DNA of 10,920 nucleotides from positions 1 to 10,920 of the forward strand of contig JAOUFA010000090.1 of NCBI GenBank assembly GCA_029858545.1. The letters are read 5' to 3'. The notes under the pieces were generated by a model. The model saw only the letters and a program-made list of their open reading frames with translations, was not told where the DNA came from and did not search any database. Shown here one piece after another: positions 4,797 to 10,920 of this stretch. The DNA is from Betaproteobacteria bacterium. GTDB lineage: Bacteria > Pseudomonadota > Gammaproteobacteria > Burkholderiales > SG8-39. A program made the translations under genes and the position numbers. Within the stretch, counting starts at the first letter, position 1, and each line of letters begins with the position of its first letter.

Positions 4797-7499
4797 ATGT
4801 CGATTGCGCTCTCAGACCGTCACTACCTCACCGCGCTGTTCGAACCCGCTTCGGTGGCGATCATCGGCGCCACCGAACGCATCGGTTCGGTCGGCAGCGT
4901 GCTGATCGACAACATGCTCGCCGCGCGCTACGCGGGGGCGCTGTACGCGGTAAATCCGAAATACCGCCAGGTACGCGGCGTGCCCTGCCACGCCTCGGTA
5001 CGCAAACTTCCGCAGCGGGTCGATCTCGCGGTGATCGCGACGCCCGCGGCCACGGTGCCCGGCGTGATCGAGGAATGCGGCAAGGCGGGGGTGCGCGCCG
5101 CCTGCGTCATCACCGCCGGGTTTTCGGAGGCGGGTCCAGCGGGCGAGAGGCTCGAGCGCGAACTGGTCGAACACGCGCGCCGCCACCAGTTACGCGTGCT
5201 CGGCCCGAACTGCTTCGGTTTGCAGCGACCCTCGCTCGGGGTCAACGCGACCTTCGGCGGGGGTGCCGGCATCGCCGGCTCGCTCGGCATGGTGTCGCAG
5301 TCGGGCGCGTTGTGCGCGGCAATGCTCGACTGGGCGCGCCCCAACGGCATCGGCTTCTCGAGCGTGGTGTCGCTCGGTGGCTCGAGCGACATCGACTTCG
5401 GCGAGGTCATCGACTACCTGGTCGACGACAGCCGCACCGAGCACATACTGCTCTACGTAGAGGGGGTGCGCGATGCGCGGCGTTTCGTCTCGGCGCTGCG
5501 CGCCGCGGCACGCGTGAAGCCCGTGATTCTGATGAAATCCGGGCGCCACCCCGCCAGCACGCGTGCCGCGGTCTCGCACACCGGCGCGATCGTCGGCGCC
5601 GACGACGTGTTCGACGCGGTGGTGCGGCGCGCCGGCGTGGTGCGGGTGCGAACGATCGGTCAGATGGTCGCCGCGGCGCACGCCCTCGCGCGGCGCGTCA
5701 AACCGCGCGGCGAGCGTCTCGCGATCGTCACCAACGGCGGCGGCCCCGGCGTGATGGCCGCCGACCACGCCGCCGAGCTCGGCATCCCGCTTGCTGAACT
5801 CTCGCCCGCGACCAGCGCGATCCTGCAGCGCTCGCTGCCGCCCAACTGGTCGCACGGCAACCCGGTCGACCTGATCGGCGATGCGGGTCCCGAACGCTAC
5901 GGCGCGGCGATCGCCGCCTGCCTCGCCGACGAGCAGGTCGACGGCGTGCTTGCGGTCCTCTCGCCCCAGGGAATGACCACGCCGCTTGCCTCGGCGCACG
6001 CGGTGATTGAGGCGGCGAAGGGGTCGAGCAAGCCGTTGCTCACCAGCTGGATGGGCGAGGAACAGGTCGCCTCGAGCCGTCGCCTGTTCATGGATGCGGG
6101 GATTCCGACCTTCCGCACGCCGGAACCCGCGGTGGAAATGTTCGCGCATGTCTCGGCCTTCTACCGCAACCAGCGGTTGTTGATGCAGACCCCGGGACCG
6201 CTCGCCGATGCCACCCCGCCCGACCTGCCCGGCGCGCGCGCGATCATCGACGGCGCGCTCGCCGCGCGCCGCAGCCTGCTCTCGGAGATGGAGGCGAAGA
6301 CCTTGCTCGCCGCGTTTCACATACCGGTCGTTCCGGCGCGCGTCGCGCGGGATGCGAACGAGGCCGCGCGTATCGCCGAGGAGATCGGTTGGCCGGTGGC
6401 ACTGAAGATCTGCTCGCCGGACCTCGTTCGCAAGAGCGAGGTCGGCGGCGTGCGCCAGGGCCTGCGCGATGCACAGGCGCTGCGTGCCGCCTGGGGCGAT
6501 CTGCTTTCCGCGGTAACGCGCGAACGCCCGCAGGCACGCCTCGATGGGGTGATCGTCGAACCGATGCTCGATCGCCCTCACGCGCGGGAACTGATGGTGG
6601 GCATGCTGTGCGACCCGGTGTTCGGTCCCGCGCTCGTATTCGGCGCGGGTGGCGCGGCGATCGAGGTGCAGCGCGACCGGGCGGTCGCGCTGCCGCCGCT
6701 CAACGGCTTTCTGGTCTCGGACATGATCCGCAACACACGCGTCGCGCGCATGCTGGGCGCCTACCGTCAGTTGCCGCCCGCCGATCTGAAGGCACTCGAA
6801 ACGGTGCTGCAGCGCGTCTCGGAAATGGTCTGCGAACTGCCGCAGCTCGTCGGGCTCGACATCAATCCGCTGCTGCTCGACGAGCACGGCGCGCTCGCGG
6901 GCGAGGCGCGGATCCTGATCGCCGCGGCGCCGACCTCCGAGCGCTACGCGCACATGGCGATCCACCCCTACCCGGTGCAGTGGGTGTCGAGTTGGACCGC
7001 CGCTGACGGCACGCGCGTGCAATTGCGCCCGGTCCGGCCCGAGGACGCCGAACTCGAGCAGCAATTCGTCAAGGGTCTGTCGGCCGAGAGCCGGCATTTC
7101 CGTTTCATGAACACGCTGCGCGAGTTGACGCCCGCAATGCTGGTGCGTTTCACCCAGATCGACTACGACCGCGAGATGGCCTTTGTCGCCACGATCGAGC
7201 GCGAAGGCCGCGAAACCGAGATCGCGGTATGCCGCTATGTCACCAACCCGGACGGCGAAACCTGCGAGTTCGCGCTGGTGGTCGCCGATGCCTGGCACCG
7301 CCACGGCCTGGGGCGGCGCATGATGAATGCACTCATCGAAGCCGCGCGCACGCGCGGCCTGAAGGCGATGATCGGGCACGTGCTCGCGGAAAATGCGCCG
7401 ATGCTGGGTCTGTGCGCGAAACTCGGTTTCGCCATTTCGGAGAGCCGCGAGGGACCGACCGTCAGGCATGTAAATCTTCGGCTGGCGCAAGGCGCGTGA
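4797..7499 (+). CDS. NDP-forming acyl-CoA synthetase/GNAT acetyltransferase fusion (Pat-like)
   Basis: This 900-residue protein has the layout of bacterial Pat/PatZ protein lysine acetyltransferases: a CoA-binding domain (about 10-105), two succinyl-CoA-ligase-like domains (about 150-460), an ATP-grasp domain (about 475-705) and a C-terminal GNAT domain (about 735-895). Pat enzymes acetylate and switch off acetyl-CoA synthetase and other proteins in the cytosol. In the GNAT part H-R-H-G-L-G-R (834-840) is the acetyl-CoA phosphate loop, with His at the usual Arg/Gln position, and E824 in C-E-F-A-L-V-V is the likely general base. In the synthetase part S-H-T-G-A carries H261, matching catalytic His257 of the alpha subunit of ADP-forming acetyl-CoA synthetase, but R545 in V-R-K-S-E-V-G-G-V stands where the beta subunit has His71. 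It may therefore be a pure acetyltransferase with an acyl-CoA-sensing domain, or an altered synthetase. It diverges from the TRAP operon and overlaps phoD by four bases. Confidence 0.93.
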   Translation: MSIALSDRHYLTALFEPASVAIIGATERIGSVGSVLIDNMLAARYAGALYAVNPKYRQVRGVPCHASVRKLPQRVDLAVIATPAATVPGVIEECGKAGVRAACVITAGFSEAGPAGERLERELVEHARRHQLRVLGPNCFGLQRPSLGVNATFGGGAGIAGSLGMVSQSGALCAAMLDWARPNGIGFSSVVSLGGSSDIDFGEVIDYLVDDSRTEHILLYVEGVRDARRFVSALRAAARVKPVILMKSGRHPASTRAAVSHTGAIVGADDVFDAVVRRAGVVRVRTIGQMVAAAHALARRVKPRGERLAIVTNGGGPGVMAADHAAELGIPLAELSPATSAILQRSLPPNWSHGNPVDLIGDAGPERYGAAIAACLADEQVDGVLAVLSPQGMTTPLASAHAVIEAAKGSSKPLLTSWMGEEQVASSRRLFMDAGIPTFRTPEPAVEMFAHVSAFYRNQRLLMQTPGPLADATPPDLPGARAIIDGALAARRSLLSEMEAKTLLAAFHIPVVPARVARDANEAARIAEEIGWPVALKICSPDLVRKSEVGGVRQGLRDAQALRAAWGDLLSAVTRERPQARLDGVIVEPMLDRPHARELMVGMLCDPVFGPALVFGAGGAAIEVQRDRAVALPPLNGFLVSDMIRNTRVARMLGAYRQLPPADLKALETVLQRVSEMVCELPQLVGLDINPLLLDEHGALAGEARILIAAAPTSERYAHMAIHPYPVQWVSSWTAADGTRVQLRPVRPEDAELEQQFVKGLSAESRHFRFMNTLRELTPAMLVRFTQIDYDREMAFVATIEREGRETEIAVCRYVTNPDGETCEFALVVADAWHRHGLGRRMMNALIEAARTRGLKAMIGHVLAENAPMLGLCAKLGFAISESREGPTVRHVNLRLAQGA

Positions 7500-9052
7500 C
7501 CACCCGGCGCGGGTTCCTGCACGCACTCGGTGCCGCAGGGCTCGCGCGCGCGCTGCCGGGCCGCGCCCGGGATATCGCGGCGCCGATGCGTTTCAGCGCG
7601 GATCCGTTCGCCCTTGGCATTGCCTCGGGTTACCCGTCGCCGCGGGGGGTGGTGCTCTGGACGCGCCTCGCGCCCGATCCGACACGCGCCGATGGCGGCC
7701 TCGACCCGCTCGCGATCCCGGTGCGCTGGGAGGTCGCCGCGAACGAGGCGATGACGAAGCTTGTCGCGCGGGGCGTCACCGAGGCGAGTCCCGCCTGGGC
7801 GCATTCGGTGCATGTCGAGGTGGACGGTCTCGAGCCCGCGCGCGGGTACTGGTACCGTTTCACCGCCGGCGAGGCGGCGAGTCCCATCGGGCGCACTCGC
7901 ACCGCACCGCGCGCGCATGCGCCGGCGCCGCCGCTGCGCTTCGCCTTCGCCTCCTGCCAGCATTACGAACAGGGCTGGTTTTCCGCCTACCGCCACATCG
8001 TTGCCGACGACCCGGATCTGATCGCGTTTCTCGGCGACTACATCTACGAGTCCTCGTGGGGACGCCGGCGCGTGCGCTGGCACGGCGCGCGCGAGCCCGC
8101 CACGCTCGACGACTACCGGGTGCGCCACGCGCTCTACAAGGGCGACGCGGCGTTGCGCGCCGCGCACGCCGCCTGCCCGTGGATCATGACCTGGGACGAT
8201 CACGAGGTCGACAACGACTATGCCGACGACCGCCCCGAGGACGGTCTGGCGCGCGAGCTGTTCCTCGTGCGCCGCGCCGCCGCCTACCGCGCCTATTACG
8301 AGCACATGCCGCTGCCGGAGCGCATGCGCCCCGCGGGCGCCCGGTTGCCGCTTTACACGGCGCTCGACTGGGGATCGCTCGCGCGTTTCTACCTACTCGA
8401 TGACCGGCAGTATCGCTCGCACCAGGTCTGCCCGCGACCGCGCCGCGGCGGCTCGAACACGGTCGACGTCGCCGCCTGTCGCGAACTTCTCGATCCGCGG
8501 CGTACGATACTCGGTACCGCACAGGAACGCTGGCTCGAAGCGGCGCTCGGCGAGTCGCATGCTGCGTGGAACCTCATCGCCCAGTCGACGCTGATGGCGC
8601 AGCTTGACCAGTTGCCCGGTCCCGGCCGCCGCGCCTGGACCGACGGCTGGGACGGCTATCCGGCCGCGCGCCGGCGGCTACTCGATATCCTGGTCGAACG
8701 CGGGATCACCAACCCGGTGGTACTCGGCGGCGACATGCACATGTTCTATGTCGCCGAACTGAAACGCGACTTCGACGACCCCGCCGCGCCGGTGGTGGCG
8801 AGCGAATTCGTCGCCAGCTCGATCACCGCGCAGGCAATGCCGCAGGAGGCCATCGAACGCATCCTGCCCGACAATCCGCACATCCTGCTCGGCGACGCGC
8901 GCTACCGCGGCTATGTACGCATCGAACTCACGCGCGAGCGGCTGCGCGCCGACCTGCGCGCGATGCGCTCGGTCGCGTCCGAAGACGCCGGCTGCGACAC
9001 CCTCGCGTCATTCGTCGTCGATGACGGCAGGCCGGGACCGCGGCGCATCTGA
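7496..9052 (+). CDS. phoD: PhoD-type alkaline phosphatase/phosphodiesterase, Tat-exported
   Basis: This 518-residue protein belongs to the PhoD family, which cleaves phosphate mono- and diesters outside the cytoplasm using calcium and iron. The start is the GTG at 7496, overlapping the preceding stop as GTGA; a longer open frame upstream lies inside the previous gene. From this start the protein begins with a compact Tat-like signal, R4-R5-G-F-L and a short hydrophobic stretch to about residue 25. An N-terminal beta domain precedes the catalytic domain. C154 (F-A-S-C-Q), D181 and Y184 (G-D-Y-I-Y-E) are spaced exactly as C124, D151 and Y154 of Bacillus subtilis PhoD. D235, H236 and N240 (D-D-H-E-V-D-N) and D413/H415 (G-G-D-M-H) supply further active-site residues. 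No strong Shine-Dalgarno is present, so translation is probably coupled to the fusion gene. It converges with the ElyC-like gene with an 8-base gap. Confidence 0.93.
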   Translation: MTTRRGFLHALGAAGLARALPGRARDIAAPMRFSADPFALGIASGYPSPRGVVLWTRLAPDPTRADGGLDPLAIPVRWEVAANEAMTKLVARGVTEASPAWAHSVHVEVDGLEPARGYWYRFTAGEAASPIGRTRTAPRAHAPAPPLRFAFASCQHYEQGWFSAYRHIVADDPDLIAFLGDYIYESSWGRRRVRWHGAREPATLDDYRVRHALYKGDAALRAAHAACPWIMTWDDHEVDNDYADDRPEDGLARELFLVRRAAAYRAYYEHMPLPERMRPAGARLPLYTALDWGSLARFYLLDDRQYRSHQVCPRPRRGGSNTVDVAACRELLDPRRTILGTAQERWLEAALGESHAAWNLIAQSTLMAQLDQLPGPGRRAWTDGWDGYPAARRRLLDILVERGITNPVVLGGDMHMFYVAELKRDFDDPAAPVVASEFVASSITAQAMPQEAIERILPDNPHILLGDARYRGYVRIELTRERLRADLRAMRSVASEDAGCDTLASFVVDDGRPGPRRI

Positions 9053-9060
9053 AAGCCGCC

Positions 9061-9837
9061 TCACAGTCCCGCTGCGTACCATAGCGCTCTCAGGAACTCG
9101 CGTAGTGCGAGCGACGAATCGCGCAGCCCGTCGGACGAGGGAAGGTAATCGAGCACGCCGCCCGGGATACTCGTGCGATGTCCCATCGGCGCGGGGATAA
9201 CCTTGAAGCCCTGCGCCGCGAAAGCCATCGCCGCGCCGCGCATGTGATAGAAGTGGGTCACCAGCACGATGCGCCGGCCCTTCGCGCCGCCCATCAGGCG
9301 CGCCACCAGGATCGCGTTCTGCAGCGTGTCGTAGCTCGACTCCTCTGCGCGAACCTCCTTCACACCGAGGTCGCCGCGCAGCACGCGCGCCATCAGGCGC
9401 GCCTCGGGCAGGTTGCCACGACCGCCTGGCTTGCCACCCGAGACGATCACCGGCAGGCCGCTCGCGTGCGCGAGCCGCGCGCCGTAGAGCGTCCTGGTCA
9501 GGGTCTCGGCCGATACCGTCTCGCCGTCGGGTTCGTCGAGCGCGCCAAGCCTGCGCCCGCCACCCAGAATAACGATCGCCTCGGCCTCGGCCTTCAGGCC
9601 GGGAATCCGCCCCGCGGCGAGCGGCGGCGCACCGCCTTCGAGCATCCCGAGCAGCGCGCCGCCCATCGCCGCCGTCGAGAGCACTGCGAGCAAAACGAGC
9701 GCCGCAATCCCGGTGCGACGCAGCCAGCGCCGCTTGCCCGCCGCCAACATCCCGAGCAAAGCGAGGATCAGGAGTGGCGTCGGGGGAAGAACCAGGGCCT
9801 TGATCAGGTTGGTGAGGATCCAGACGGTGTCGTTCAT
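9061..9837 (-). CDS. ElyC/YdcF family (DUF218) inner membrane protein
   Basis: The 258-residue protein has two N-terminal membrane helices (about 8-32 and 41-62) and a DUF218 domain (about 85-245). Domain landmarks are I-V-I-L-G-G-G (88-94), S-G-G-K-P-G-G (133-139), P-E-A-R-L-M (144-149), E-E-S-S-Y-D-T-L-Q-N-A (165-175) and V-T-H-F-Y-H-M-R-G-A (193-202). The length and the N-terminal pattern K-x-x-x-L-P-P-x-P-L-L resemble Escherichia coli ElyC, which affects peptidoglycan and lipid-carrier metabolism; the catalytic activity of the family is poorly known. YdcF/SanA paralogues are the alternative. The ATG at 9837 has no visible Shine-Dalgarno, but a start there gives a complete first helix. It follows the phosphatase gene by 45 bases on the same strand, so the two are probably co-transcribed. 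Confidence 0.9.
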   Translation of the reverse strand: MNDTVWILTNLIKALVLPPTPLLILALLGMLAAGKRRWLRRTGIAALVLLAVLSTAAMGGALLGMLEGGAPPLAAGRIPGLKAEAEAIVILGGGRRLGALDEPDGETVSAETLTRTLYGARLAHASGLPVIVSGGKPGGRGNLPEARLMARVLRGDLGVKEVRAEESSYDTLQNAILVARLMGGAKGRRIVLVTHFYHMRGAAMAFAAQGFKVIPAPMGHRTSIPGGVLDYLPSSDGLRDSSLALREFLRALWYAAGL

Positions 9838-9882
9838 GGGCGGATTGTGGCGATGGAGTCGGACTCGATGACGGCGCGGCGG

Positions 9883-10533
9883 CTATTGCCAGCGCCCCTG
9901 CCGGGCGACCTGCTTTTTGATCGCGTCCACATCAAGCGCGTCGATATAGCGCAGCAGGTTCTGCCACAACGGGTGAAAGCCGAAGCCGCCGTGGATCATC
10001 TCATCGATCGCCTGCGCCTTGGTCCAGCCTTCGTAGGCGATCCGGTAGATCGCGACCATCGTGCCGGTACGGTCCGAGCCGTGCAGACAGTGCACGAGCA
10101 CCGGTTGCAGCGTGGGGGTGGTCGCGATGCGCAGGAACTTGACGACATCCTCGTCCTCGGGATGCCAGGTCTTGAACCGGATCTGCTCGAGCCTCAGACG
10201 CGAGGATGCGGAAACAAGCGGCGCGTCGTCGTTGAACGCGCGCAGCGAGACAACGGTCCTGATCGGCCGATCCCGGTTCGCGAGGCTCACCGGACTGCCC
10301 AGACGCACGAAACCCTCCTGCGAGGGCTGTGCCGAACGGTATAGCGTGGAGTTCACACGATGCAGATTCGGCAGCCCGGGGCCGGCGGCGACCGGTTGCG
10401 CCCAACGGTCCGGTCTCGCTTCCTCGGCGGCGAGCGCACCGCCCGGATAACCCGCGGCGAGCGTCAATGCGCCAGCGAGGGCGACGAGCAATGTGTGGCG
10501 GCGGATCCCCGCAAGGGCAGGTTCATCATGCAT
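9883..10533 (-). CDS. Secreted tyrosine/dual-specificity type protein phosphatase
   Basis: The 216-residue protein carries the cysteine phosphatase signature H-C-L-H-G-S-D-R-T-G, with nucleophile C149 and phosphate-binding R155 (C-x5-R). D127 or a neighbour in W-H-P-E-D-E-D is the likely general acid. L-Y-R-S-A-Q-P (64-70) and T-V-V-S-L-R (93-98) are typical of Siw14/dual-specificity-like bacterial phosphatases, which act on phosphoproteins or sometimes inositol phosphates. The N-terminus is a signal peptide (R11-R12, hydrophobic 14-28, cleavage near A-L-A-A at 33-36), so the enzyme should be periplasmic or outer-surface, not cytosolic. The ATG at 10533 is chosen because AGGGGA lies seven bases before it and the signal peptide follows directly; the longer open frame upstream overlaps the racemase-like gene. 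It sits between that gene (59-base gap) and the ElyC-like gene. The substrate is unknown. Confidence 0.9.
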   Translation of the reverse strand: MHDEPALAGIRRHTLLVALAGALTLAAGYPGGALAAEEARPDRWAQPVAAGPGLPNLHRVNSTLYRSAQPSQEGFVRLGSPVSLANRDRPIRTVVSLRAFNDDAPLVSASSRLRLEQIRFKTWHPEDEDVVKFLRIATTPTLQPVLVHCLHGSDRTGTMVAIYRIAYEGWTKAQAIDEMIHGGFGFHPLWQNLLRYIDALDVDAIKKQVARQGRWQ

Positions 10534-10540
10534 GACAGGT

Positions 10541-10546
10541 TCCCCT
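10541..10546 (-). promoter_or_regulatory. Ribosome binding site that sets the start of the secreted phosphatase
   Basis: On the minus strand AGGGGA is seven bases before the ATG at 10533. It supports this start over positions further upstream, where the frame stays open through the neighbouring gene. Confidence 0.5.
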
Positions 10547-10592
10547 AGGCTCCGCTGGGCGTTGCAAGACGATGTGCGTCGACCATGCCCCA

Positions 10593-10920
10593 TCATGCAG
10601 CGAAACGGCGTGCCGCGTCTTCGTTCCATTCGACCCCCGAACCGATAGCGTCTCCCACGATCGCCATGCCGTGTTCGACGCGCAGCGGCTGCGCAAGGAT
10701 GGGGTTCCACCAGTCGGCGTATTCGAGCCAGTGCGCGGTCGGCGTGCAGCACAACAGACGCGCGCTGATTTCCGGCCACAGGTGGTTCGAGATGCGGATG
10801 CCGTTCGCGTGCGCGAGCGCCGCGGCCCTGAGCCAGCCCGTCACGCCGCCGATCTTCATCACGTCGGGCATGACGTAGTCCGAGGCGCGCGCTTCGATCG
10901 CGTGCCGCATGTCCAGCCAC
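10593..10920 (-). CDS. Mandelate racemase/muconate lactonizing enzyme family protein, C-terminal part (partial)
   Basis: Only the last 109 residues are in the window; the 5' part lies beyond the right edge. The segment is the C-terminal end of the enolase-superfamily barrel. Counting from the methionine encoded at 10910, D16 (M-P-D-V-M-K-I-G-G), H43 (S-N-H-L-W-P-E-I-S) and E63 (H-W-L-E) have the same spacing (27 and 20) as D270, H297 and E317 of Pseudomonas mandelate racemase. The stretch from E-I-S-A through T-P-T-A-H-W-L-E is also close to that enzyme. The family abstracts the alpha proton of a carboxylate with magnesium; members are racemases, acid-sugar dehydratases or cycloisomerases. 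The metal ligands and the lysine that would settle the type are off-window. The stop is TGA at 10593-10595, 59 bases before the phosphatase start. Confidence 0.9.
   Translation of the reverse strand, partial: WLDMRHAIEARASDYVMPDVMKIGGVTGWLRAAALAHANGIRISNHLWPEISARLLCCTPTAHWLEYADWWNPILAQPLRVEHGMAIVGDAIGSGVEWNEDAARRFAA

Noticed and set aside
7229..7495. N-terminal extension of PhoD by 89 codons to an upstream ATG
   Set aside because: The extension lies inside the preceding gene and would bury the Tat-like signal. The GTG at 7496 places the twin arginines at residues 4-5 and forms the GTGA overlap.
5190..7526. A 778-codon open frame on the minus strand opposite the acyl-CoA synthetase/GNAT gene
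   Set aside because: The plus strand frame has full family motifs along its length. The antisense product is Arg- and His-rich with no recognisable domain; long shadow frames are normal at this base composition.
9040..9059. Possible bidirectional terminator between phoD and the ElyC-like gene (GCGGC/GCCGC arms)
   Set aside because: The stem is only 5 bp with a 10-base loop and no T-run on either strand, and one arm lies inside phoD. This is too weak to call.
10534..10920. N-terminal extension of the phosphatase through the racemase-like gene
   Set aside because: The extension is a shadow of the racemase-like coding sequence; the ATG at 10533 has a ribosome site and begins a signal peptide.
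57..10920. A catabolic island uniting the hydrolase, TRAP transporter and racemase-like enzyme in one pathway
   Set aside because: The genes lie in three transcription units with unrelated envelope genes between them, and no shared substrate can be read from sequence. It remains only a suggestion within individual findings.

Overview
The window is high in G+C and densely coded, with seven complete genes, one partial gene and no stretch longer than about 225 bases without a gene. Gene content points to a proteobacterium, most likely a betaproteobacterium of the Burkholderiales type: a TAXI-type TRAP transporter, a Tat-exported dienelactone hydrolase, a Pat-like acyl-CoA synthetase/acetyltransferase fusion, PhoD and a mandelate racemase-type enzyme. 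That placement is inference; there is no rRNA or other phylogenetic marker here. I see no tRNA, IS element, CRISPR array, phage gene or attachment site.

Left block, minus strand (about 4572 down to 57): a secreted TAXI solute-binding protein, a fused TRAP membrane permease, a small TfoX-N-like protein whose GTG start overlaps the permease stop by four bases, and then, after a 151-base gap, a dienelactone hydrolase with a Tat signal. The first three form a transporter operon for an unknown (probably carboxylate) substrate. A perfect 10-bp stem-loop lies between the binding protein and the permease and probably sets their expression ratio. The hydrolase may be co-transcribed or have its own promoter; an AT-rich palindrome lies just upstream of it.

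Centre, plus strand (4797 to 9052): reading away from a shared 224-base divergent control region is a 900-residue NDP-forming acyl-CoA synthetase/GNAT fusion, followed with another GTGA overlap by a Tat-exported PhoD-type phosphatase/phosphodiesterase. The fusion keeps the alpha-type catalytic histidine (H261) but has arginine (R545) where the beta-type phospho-histidine of ADP-forming acetyl-CoA synthetases sits, so its catalytic status is the most interesting open question here.

Right block, minus strand (10920 down to 9061), converging on phoD with an 8-base gap: the C-terminal part of a mandelate racemase/muconate lactonizing enzyme family member (cut by the window edge), a secreted CX5R protein phosphatase, and an ElyC/YdcF-family (DUF218) membrane protein. 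These three may form an operon.

Overall this looks like a metabolic/accessory region for uptake and processing of organic acids, with an unusual number of exported enzymes (hydrolase, PhoD, phosphatase, binding protein). I found no clear defence system or entirely new system. The points most worth checking are the active-site pattern of the fusion enzyme, the transporter-coupled TfoX-like protein, the intercistronic stem-loop and the exported phosphatase/ElyC pair.
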